A stretch of 64,000 nucleotides of DNA, from the NCBI RefSeq assembly GCF_017591425.1, contig NW_024467120.1, forward strand, positions 2,728,001-2,792,000, in the 5' to 3' direction. Each line of letters begins with the position of its first letter. Positions within the stretch are counted from its first letter, which is position 1. The stretch is from Ochotona curzoniae. Its lineage: Eukaryota; Chordata; Mammalia; Lagomorpha; Ochotonidae. The notes under the pieces are model-generated. The model made no database searches. It saw only the letters and a program-made list of their open reading frames with translations, and was not told the origin of the DNA. Of this stretch, positions 49,009-64,000 are shown piece by piece. Position numbers and translations under genes: made by a program.

Positions 49009-49517
49009 GAGGCTGCGAGCTTGACCTGGCCTGCTTTTTCCGGCTGATCAATGAGATGGGTGGCATGCAGCAAGTGACTGACCTCAAAAAATGGAGTAAA
49101 CTAGCGGACATGCTGCGTATCCCTAAAACTGCCCAGGACAGACTGGCCAAGCTGCAGGAGGCCTACTGCCAGTACCTGCTCTCCTACGACTCGCTGTCCC
49201 CCGAGGAGCACCGGCGGCTGGAGAAGGAGGTGCTGATGGAGAAGGAGATCCTGGAGAAGCGCAAGGGGCCGCTGGAGGGCCACACGGAGAACGAGCAGCA
49301 CCAGTTCCACCCCCTGCCCCGCTTTGAGCCCAAGAACGGGCTCATCCACGGCGTGGCTTCCAGGAATGGTTTCCGCAGCAAGCTCAAGGAGGTGGGCCAG
49401 GCCCAGCTCAAAACAGGCCGGCGGCGACTCTTTGCTCAGGAAAAGGAAGTGGTCAAGGAGGAGGAGGAGGAGGAGGACAAAGGTGTCCTCAATGACTTCC
49501 ACAAGTGCATCTATAAG
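49009..49517 (+). CDS. JARID2: JARID2 exon 8 (rest of ARID and linker)
   Basis: 509 bp, residues 655-823. It starts within ARID ([18 protein letters not shown]), continues through the DNA-contacting helices ([38 protein letters not shown]) and ends in a charged linker ([38 protein letters not shown]). ARID binds DNA, in JARID2 with a preference for GC-rich targets. A (GAG)6 run at 49458-49475 gives six glutamates, about two more than human as I recall. The donor GTAGTG has no G at +5, so it is weaker than its neighbours. Confidence 0.97.
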
Positions 49518-52500
49518 GTAGTGCCCTCCTGCCTGGAGCCCTGCTTTCTGTCCATGCCAGCCTCTGCAGGCTGAGGGGTTCTGGGGCACTGCCATTCCAG
49601 CCACAGAAATGGGGAGGGCTGGCTCCTGTGCTTGGGGGGGTTGAGGCCTAAACGTGTGGGCTCACAGCTGTGGGAAGCCTGAAGACTAGGGAGTGGGGCC
49701 TGAGGAGGAGTTGCTGTGTCAGCTGTGGTGGCAGGGCAGGGGGCACCACAGGGCAGGCCCACACCTGTGTTGGTTTCAGAGTCATCTGCGTGGTCAGAGC
49801 CCTCCATAGCCTAAGCACTGTGGGACATGCCAACTCCCAGATCTGCCACAACACTTAATGTCTTGGTGTGAGTCTTGCAGGAGACACTCAAACCCTCACA
49901 CATTGCAGGTGGCCCTCTCTGTGAGACAAATGTATCTGCAGTTGGCTAGGGAGCCTAGGAAGTGTGGGGGTCCAGGTGCAGGAGTGAGGCATTTAGCCAG
50001 CTGTGGCCAGCCCTGCTTCCCCCTGGTGAGGGCTATGGGAGCTGTGTGGCCACGCTGGACCTTGGCTGTGTGCGCGTGCCTGGCTCACCGGTATCAAACT
50101 CAGATGCGTCCTGTTTTCTCTGGCATCCCAAGGTGTGGTTCTGTACCCTCCACTCTGAGCACACTGCGCTGTACCACCCGCCCCCAACCTTGGTACACTT
50201 CAGGCTGCCCTGGTGTGATCTGGGCTCTTAAGACCTCAACTGGATTCCATGACCTCTCAGCTGTGGCTTTCCTGCCTTATTCCTCTTTGGCACAGCCCTC
50301 CCACCCAGCGGTGCCAGATTTTTATGGTCCGTTTTAAGTGTCCCCATGATCTCGCTGCATAGTGGGGAGAGGCAGGGCAAAAGCAGTGCTCCAAAGCTCC
50401 CAGTGTTTTCCAGGGTGGCTGGGTGTCGTTGCCACCCTGGCCATCCAGGGGAAGCTGGCTGCTGCGGAAAGCACAGGGCATACATCTCCTGGACACCTGC
50501 CTGCAGCCCTCCTTGGGGACCCTCACTCCCTCTGGCCAGTCGAGGGTAGCAGTGTGCCTGGGGCCAGGGCCTTCTCCTCCGCACAGTTGCCAGCCACTGC
50601 CTGTCATGATGGGCCTGGTTGGAACAGCTGTGCCCTCCTCTGTATCTAAGATGCCCAGGGCTTCCTCATTGCGGGCCTTGTCTCTGTTAAGACTTTGGTA
50701 ATGAAATCTGCAAATTCCATTGATGAGTATGCTTTAAAAAGAAAGAAAAAGGAAAAGTAAAATCACCCAAGAGGCATCTGGCCTGTGTACCGGGTCTGTC
50801 CCTTGGCTTTGGTTCGCCCTGCGCATGGTCCAGTGCTGTCCCTTGGAGATGGGGCTTGTGCAGTCTTGCAGTTGTGGGCCAGAGCTACCTGCCCTGGCTC
50901 TTTATATGTGGTCTCCCCCTCTTTCCCGAAACAAGGTGGATGGCCCAGGCAGGGACCCTAAGGGCTGGAGAAGGTTATCTGCTGTTTCCTGGGTATTTGC
51001 CTGAGCAGCACCCTCAGTCAGAGCCATCGTTGGGTGAATCCTGCCACAGGAGGACTGACTCGAAGGAGCCGCTGTCCAGTGCTGCCACTTTTCCGAAGGA
51101 GGCCTGTGCTAGGAGGATATGTTAGGACTGCATTAAGCATTCCTTTAAAAACAAAACAAAACAACCACTTTTTTTTTTTTAGATTTATCTCAAAAGTAAA
51201 GTTAAACATCTTTACCCCAGTGCCTAGTTACTCCCCAACTGGCTATGTCATGCCAAGCCAAAGCTAAGCCCCTGGAAATTCCATGTGGGCTTTCCACGTG
51301 AGTGGCAGGGCTGTGTTCCACTGCTTTCCCAGGTGCATTAATAGGGAGCTGGAGCAAAAGTGGAACAGGTGGGACTTGAACTCTTGTGTGGGACGCTGGC
51401 TGTGCAAGTAACATTTTATCTGCAGTGACTCAAAGCCAGTCCTCTTTTTCTTCTTTTTTCTCTTTTTAAAGCATGCTCTGTTAAGGGAACTTGGCCAGGG
51501 AATACCCGGTGAGGTAGGAGTGGTGCCCGCTGCCGACCCTCTGCATCTTTGGCTGCTGTCGCTGCCGTCCCCGTCCTTCAGGGTAGACGCCATTTCCTCC
51601 CCGTAACCTGTGTCTGATTTTACTGGCCACAGTGTCGTTGGAGAAAGCGTGGCGTTATGACACTATGAGGCTTGCTCAGAAGCCCATCTTATCCCACCTT
51701 GGGAAAGCAGAGCTGAGTGCTGACGTCTCATGCCAGTTACTTGGCCTGTCCCGAGAGCAGCCTTGCTACTGGGGCCCCGCCCCCGTGCTTCCTCTCTGGG
51801 GAGATGTCCCCTGCCCAGCCCCTTCCCTTCCTCTCTGGCTCTGGGCATCGAGCCTCTCCCTAGCTCCTGTGCAGTTGCTGGAGAGGGAACTTGGCACCAC
51901 CCCAGCCCCCAATGCTGGCTGCATGCCCAGGTGTGTGTGTGTGTTGTGTGCATAGCTCCTTATGCAGCTCGGGAACTAGAATGTCTGCATACTGGTGCTC
52001 AGTAAATGCCTCTGCAGTCAAGGAATACAGGTGCTGCCTGGTCAGCAGAGGGGACGGCATGAATCCTGAGAACAAGACTTGATTCTCTAAGAGGCTGGCT
52101 CTTCTACCACGACTAGCAGATCAGTGGGTTACCTGGGCTGTAGTTGTGGAGGGTATGGTGTGGACAGCCTGGCACTGCAGGCACACCTCGGGAGGGTGGT
52201 CAGAGTTTGTGGCCAGAGTTGTGATTCAGATCACGGTTGCCCTCCTGTTGGGTTGCCAAGTGTTAGGGTCTATCAGGGCACAATCATCACCTGCGGCAGG
52301 CTCTTCTGAGGCCCTGGCTACTAGTTCCAGCCCTTCCCGGCTGCTGTTTCTTTGGGGGCTGCATCCTTGATCCTACGCCTTCCCTTGGTCCCACTGAAGA
52401 ATTCCAACTACAGTGCCAGGTGCCTTGTGAACACTGTCCCTTGGATGTGTGCTTGTACCAGGGCACTTGGGAGTGTGGCCCCAGTGGAGGTGAGCCCTCT

Positions 52501-52543
52501 GCCCTGTTCGCTCTGTATCATCCTCTGCTCTGGTTATTTCTAG
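49518..52543 (+). other. JARID2: JARID2 intron 8
   Basis: 3.0 kb, phase 0. One old minus-strand SINE at 51168-51440. A short GT run lies near 51932. The remainder (49518-51160, 51450-52540) shows no gene or clear repeat. Acceptor GGTTATTTCTAG. Confidence 0.85.
51168..51440 (-). mobile_element. Old C-type SINE, minus strand
   Basis: T-run, AGATTTATCTCAAAAGTAAAG, a decayed middle, 'CACTGCTTTCCCAGGTGCATT', 'TAGGGAGCTGGAGCAAAAG', 'GGTGGGACTTGAACTC' and 'TGTGGGACGCTGG'. Orientation is clear; divergence is high. Confidence 0.65.
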
Positions 52544-55437
<2,894 letters not shown>

Positions 55438-55508
55438 GCATGGATGGAACCTCACCGTCCTCCCCAATAACACAGGGTCCATCCTGCGTCACCTCGGTGC
55501 TGTGCCTG
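55438..55508 (+). CDS. JARID2: JARID2 exon 11 (JmjC)
   Basis: 71 bp, residues 895-917 plus one base of Gly918: [20 protein letters not shown] then AVP. In KDM5 enzymes the same segment (W-N-L-N-x-L-P...SVLRH) forms the start of the JmjC barrel. Strong donor GTAAGT. Confidence 0.97.
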
Positions 55509-55633
55509 GTAAGTGTGGAGCAGAGTGGACCATGCCTTCCTCCGTCAGCACAAGGGGCTCGGGGTGGAACGCCCAGATAGGAAACGGACACTGTGGATAC
55601 AGGCTGGGAACAGTGAGCAGGACTGAGCAGCCG

Positions 55634-55650
55634 GCGGGGGGGCGGGGGGG
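55634..55650. repeat. G-rich tract (G7 C G8)
   Basis: CGGGGGGGCGGGGGGGGC, about 125 bp downstream of exon 11. Contiguous G-runs of this kind can form intramolecular or intermolecular G-quadruplexes and also act as intronic splicing enhancers. Confidence 0.8.
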
Positions 55651-56082
55651 GCTCAGCATCCAGCTTAGAACCTTGACATGGCTTCCTTCAAGCACCTCAG
55701 GCTCCTGCGGCCACAGCCTCGCGGTGTGCCTCGCGCAGTGCAGGAAATGGCAAAGGCAGTGCAGGCCATATTGGCCTCAAGTGCAGGGCCCTGTGAGGAG
55801 GCAGCTGAAACTGGGCACTAAGGACCCATTTCTGATCTGACTCGGAGCCTGTATCCCACAGCACCTTCCTTTACAGGCAGGTCACTTTTCTCTAGCCCAA
55901 CCCTGGGGCCCTCCCTGTGTCCAGCACTGGTCCTTGATGGACTGGGCACCTCTTGTCAGCGTGCAGGTGGGTGTGCCAACCCCATGGCATCTAGAGTTGC
56001 CTTCCTGGGTGGGGCATTCTTGCTGCCCCAGGGAAATCGGATGTTCTGCCATTTTGAAGGTTGCTGGATTCTTGGTTTGGTT

Positions 56083-56345
56083 TTGTTTTTTAAGAATTTT
56101 ATTTAGTTAGTTGAAAGGCGGTTATAATATGCAAAGAGGGAGCAACAAGAAGATCCTATCTGTCCGTACAGCAGCATGGACTGGGCTGCATCTTCACAGG
56201 GGCACCGAGCCAAGCACATAGGTTCTCCTTCCGCTGCTGTCCTGGGCACATGAGCAGGGACGTGGATGGGAGGTGGAGCGGCCGGGATGCACACACACAG
56301 GCAGCTGCTGAGCTGGGTGCACCATAGCGCTAGTCGTGTTGAGCT
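56083..56345 (-). mobile_element. Old C-type SINE, minus strand, next to exon 12
   Basis: 'TTTTGTTTTTTAAGAATTTTA', 'GAAGATCCTATCTGTC', 'TGTCCTGGGCACATGAGCAGG', 'GAGGTGGAGCGGCCGGGATGC' and 'GCACCATAGCGCTAGTCG'. Only about 40 bp separate its head from exon 12, so the branch-point and tract region is squeezed between the two. Confidence 0.7.
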
Positions 56346-56349
56346 TTGA

Positions 56350-59818
<3,469 letters not shown>

Positions 59819-60002
59819 GGACACGGAGCTGCGGCAGCGCAGGCAGCTGTTTGAGGCAGGCCTCCACTCGTCCGCGCGCTACGGCAGCCATGACGGCAAC
59901 AGTGCCGTCGCGGATGGCAAGAAAAAGCCTCGAAAGTGGTTGCAGCTGGAGACGTCGGAGCGGCGCTGCCAGATCTGCCAGCACCTGTGCTACCTCTCCA
60001 TG
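59819..60002 (+). CDS. JARID2: JARID2 exon 16 (first half of C5HC2 zinc finger)
   Basis: 184 bp; completes Arg1096, then residues 1097-1157: [61 protein letters not shown]. The final CQIC...HLC cysteines open the C5HC2 zinc finger, which the next intron splits. Two substitutions from human as I recall it (GNSAV for GSSTV). Confidence 0.97.
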
Positions 60003-61773
<1,771 letters not shown>

Positions 61774-61956
61774 GAACAGATCATCAGCCTGGTCAACCAG
61801 ATCTGTGGCAAAGTGTCCGGGAAGAACGGCAGCATTGAGAACTGTCTCAGCAAACCCACACCAAAAAGAGGCCCCCGCAAGAGAGCGACCGTGGCCGTGC
61901 CACCCTCCCGCCTGGCGGCCTGCAGCTCATCCAAAAGTGCTGCGGGGGCATCATGA
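61774..61956 (+). CDS. JARID2: JARID2 exon 18, coding part with stop
   Basis: 60 codons and TGA (61954-61956). [40 protein letters not shown], then a variable tail [20 protein letters not shown]. The PKRGPRKR stretch is a basic, nuclear-localisation-like motif. The tail is Ser/Ala-rich; human has a plain serine tail of the same length class, so the end is variable but not truncated. Confidence 0.97.
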   Translation, partial: EQIISLVNQICGKVSGKNGSIENCLSKPTPKRGPRKRATVAVPPSRLAACSSSKSAAGAS

Positions 61957-62096
61957 AGATGCCAACACCATGCTCGATTTCTATATATTTTTTGTAATTA
62001 TATTCTAGTTTGGAGTACTTGCTGTAGGATACAAGCTGTCTTTGCACTAGCTCTAAAGAAGATTTTCTTCTGGTTTTAGAGAACTAATTTTGTTTT

Positions 62097-62104
62097 AGCA
62101 TTAA
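62097..62104 (+). promoter_or_regulatory. JARID2: miR-155 8-mer seed match, site 1
   Basis: AGCATTAA is the full 8-mer complement of the miR-155-5p seed, 140 bp after the stop codon and in an AU-rich setting (GTTTT before, ACTGTT after). JARID2 is an established miR-155 target in mammals. Confidence 0.8.
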
Positions 62105-62221
62105 ACTGTTGAACCATTGTTTTTGTACTTAGAATACCTAGACACTGCAGTCCGATCGGAAGCTGCCGTATACTCACTGTTTTCAACCCTTGGGGCTGTA
62201 TTAATTTGTATCGCCCCTGTG

Positions 62222-62272
62222 GCTGACAAAAGCCTTTTTTTGTTTTGTTTTATTGTTTTGTTTTGTTTTTTG
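62222..62272. repeat. T-rich (TTTTG)n tract in the 3' UTR
   Basis: CTTTTTTTGTTTTGTTTTATTG followed by TTTTGTTTTGTTTTTTG. A possible site for U-binding proteins. Confidence 0.85.
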
Positions 62273-62391
62273 TAACTGTTGGGGGGAAAAAGGCTTTTTA
62301 ACCCGTTTTTGAAGAGGGTGAAGTTTGGAGAACAAAATTTTAAAACATCAGTCATGTGAGCAGATTTTTCTAGATTGGAAAAGGGATAGGA

Positions 62392-62420
62392 CACACACAC
62401 ACACACAGACACACACACAC
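62392..62420. repeat. (CA)n microsatellite in the 3' UTR
   Basis: ACACACACACACACACAG followed by ACACACACACACAG. Short and interrupted. A second (CA)n lies at 62755-62773. Confidence 0.9.
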
Positions 62421-62874
62421 AGAAAACTTGAAGAGGAACGGCTTTGCTTCGGCTGTCTGTCCTTCTGTCACGTGCGAGCTGAGTCTGTATTCTGGAAGCC
62501 GGAGGAGCCCTGTCGGTGTGCTCTGGCATGTGGCAGCTGGAGGCGGACTCTGTCCTGGCCGCGTGCGCAGTGAGGAGACTGGCGTGACTCGGTTCTCTCA
62601 CCAGCACTGCACTATGCATCTGTCTGAGGAAGGAGGGGCGTGCGGGAGACCTGTGCCTGATTTCATTAGGAAATCCATTCTGTTATTTTTGGTGCTGTTG
62701 GCTCCTTTATCAGAAACCCTTCAATAATAGCATCCCTACAGAGGGAAAAAAAAAACACACACACACACACACAAGGAAAACCAAGTGGTGGAAGCCCGGA
62801 GCGCTTCTGCGTCACCGACGTGCAATCTGACATTCCATCCTCGTCTGCCCGCTCCCCGTGTGCACCCGACCGTC

Positions 62875-62882
62875 AGCATTAA
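62875..62882 (+). promoter_or_regulatory. JARID2: miR-155 8-mer seed match, site 2
   Basis: A second AGCATTAA, 778 bp downstream of the first, in a more GC-rich setting (ACCGTC before, CCCTCTCC after). Confidence 0.72.
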
Positions 62883-63277
62883 CCCTCTCCAGTCCTTCCC
62901 TCTGTGATCACTCGTAGAGCCACTAGGTCTGCAGTTCTTTCTGAATGTGAAAATGCATTTGTGCTCATCTTGTCTATTTTTCTCTTCATGTTGTAACAAA
63001 AAGGAAAAAAAAAATAGAAAAAAAGAATCCCATCCCTTTTGTACATACGCCTGTAAATTGTTTTAAATACTTGAGCCTTTTCTCAGTGGGGGCGGGGCGG
63101 GGGGAGAAGACGAGATGAAGAAAAGCCTTACACTTCAGTTTCTTCATCGTGGCGTTGGATGCTTACAGGGTTTTTCTTGTAACGTTGATAAGTGCTGCTT
63201 ACATCACTGAACAACAACAACAGAACAATAATGGAGTAGCTGTTGCCCGTCTCCGCTTGTGTGTACAGTATGTGTGG

Positions 63278-63283
63278 AATAAA
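63278..63283 (+). terminator. JARID2: Internal poly(A) signal AATAAA
   Basis: GTGTGGAATAAAAAAGGG, with TGTACAGTATGTG just upstream (a UGUA element) and CTGTTCTTTGTTTC downstream. Use would give a 3' UTR about 0.4 kb shorter that keeps both miR-155 sites. Confidence 0.5.
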
Positions 63284-63665
63284 AAAGGGAAACTGTTTTC
63301 ACAAGCTGTTCTTTGTTTCATAATTGGATTCATCGATCCCGTAGCTACCCATATTGCACTGAGCTTGCCAGTGGTGACTGCCAGGAACGTTCTCTGATCC
63401 ACTTTGTTGGTCGTCGTTGCGGAAGACTGAACTGTTTTGGAATATTTAATAACAATGACATAAACAGTCAAGTGTTTGCCAATGTGGTTGTCCAGTGTTC
63501 TGGCCTTGCTGTGTCCCCTTGCTCCACAGTGACTTCTGCCTCTGGCTTACAGGTTGACGTTTAATTTATTAGCGCTGCTCTGCACCCTCCCTGGGGAGGG
63601 GAGACGTCATGTGGTTTTATTGCCAGTTTTTGTTTACTTTTCAGCTTTGTACTACAAGGTTTAAT

Positions 63666-63671
63666 AATAAA
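63666..63671 (+). terminator. JARID2: Main poly(A) signal AATAAA
   Basis: TTTAATAATAAAAAGAC, preceded by TTTGTACTAC (UGUA) and followed by T6 and a GU-rich CTGTCTGTCTGGTGG at 63690-63705. Cleavage is expected near 63685-63690. Confidence 0.85.
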
Positions 63672-63690
63672 AAGACATTTTTTGGACACC

Positions 63691-64000
63691 TGTCTGTCTG
63701 GTGGAAGCTGAATGAGTGCAGCGAGCTGTCACGGTGGGTGCCGGCGTGGACCTGCCACGGAGGGGTGCCACTGCTGCTGCTGGAGGCTTGTGGGGCCCCT
63801 GCTGCCGTGGGCGGGGCCTGCGTGGACCTCCCCGGTCCTCCCCAGTTCTCCCCAGTCCTCCCCGGCCATCAGGAGGGTGCTGGCGATGCAGGCCTTGGCC
63901 TTGGACCCACACGCGTGTCTGAGCTGGAGTTGGGGGCTGGCCTGCTGGCCCAGTGGTCAGGTTGGGATGGCAGAAGCGTGGTCAGAACAGAACCTGACTA
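63691..64000. other. Downstream intergenic sequence
   Basis: GC-rich sequence past the poly(A) site. It contains a short degenerate tandem of about 10-11 bp units (CTCCCCAGT/CCTCCCCGG) at 63827-63866. The 83-codon and 68-codon frames here are by-products of base composition; no gene is supported. Confidence 0.8.

Larger units (their letters stand above)
61957..63690 (+). other. JARID2: JARID2 3' UTR
   Basis: About 1.73 kb from the stop to the inferred cleavage site. It begins with an AU-rich block (61978-62010, TATATATTTTTTGTAATTATA) and contains T-rich (62222-62272) and CA (62392-62420, 62755-62773) low-complexity runs, two miR-155 seed matches, and matches to the seeds of miR-148/152 (63355-63362), miR-26 (63068-63074) and miR-25/92 (62820-62826). 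No SINE or LTR interrupts it. Confidence 0.9.

Overview
This window is mammalian genomic DNA and holds the 3' part of one protein-coding gene on the + strand: JARID2 (Jumonji and AT-rich interaction domain 2), a cofactor of Polycomb repressive complex 2 (PRC2). Fifteen coding exons can be placed to the base. Each has AG/GT borders, and the reading phase carries across every junction. They run from 10430 to the TGA stop at 61954-61956 and encode 1145 amino acids. If the part upstream of the window matches the human gene (18 exons in all), these are exons 4-18 and the whole protein is about 1253 residues, against 1246 in human. Residue numbers given here rest on that assumption, with Pro109 as the first complete codon at 10431.

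The organism is very probably a lagomorph, most likely a pika (Ochotona). The introns carry about 27 copies, young and old, of a tRNA-derived C-type SINE. Its consensus (GGGCCCGGCGCGG start, 'GGGATCCCATATGGG' core, 'GGAAGATCTTCCTC' near the 3' end, AATAAA-rich tail) fits pika better than rabbit. No species-specific gene was available to confirm this.

Layout: 1-10429 is the end of a large intron with SINEs, an LINE-1-like degenerate tandem array, a 36-bp minisatellite and Z-DNA-type dinucleotide runs. Exon 4 (10430-10599) carries the PRC2-regulating lysine. Introns 4 and 5 (13.3 and 15.7 kb) hold most of the SINEs, two copies of an LTR family and a perfect (GT)100 tract. Exon 6 is at 39807-40042 and intron 6 has a third LTR copy. 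The large exon 7 (45575-46628) encodes the disordered basic region, JmjN and the start of ARID. The compact 3' third (49009-61956) encodes the rest of ARID, the catalytically dead JmjC domain and a C5HC2 zinc finger. The 3' UTR (61957 to about 63690) ends at a canonical poly(A) signal and carries two 8-mer matches to the miR-155 seed. From 56.4 kb onward I see no interspersed repeats.

The exons work as one protein. The N-terminal half (exons 4-7) contacts EED/EZH2/SUZ12, RNA and nucleosomes. JmjN and ARID supply a structural partner and DNA binding. The JmjC fold lacks its iron ligands and serves as a scaffold. I found no second gene, no RNA gene and no new biological system. The points most worth checking are a Phe-to-Cys change at a conserved aromatic position of JmjN, an alanine-rich enlargement of the disordered linker, the paired miR-155 sites, the (GT)100 tract, three antisense LTR copies of one family, and an 87-bp intron whose retention would stop translation at once.
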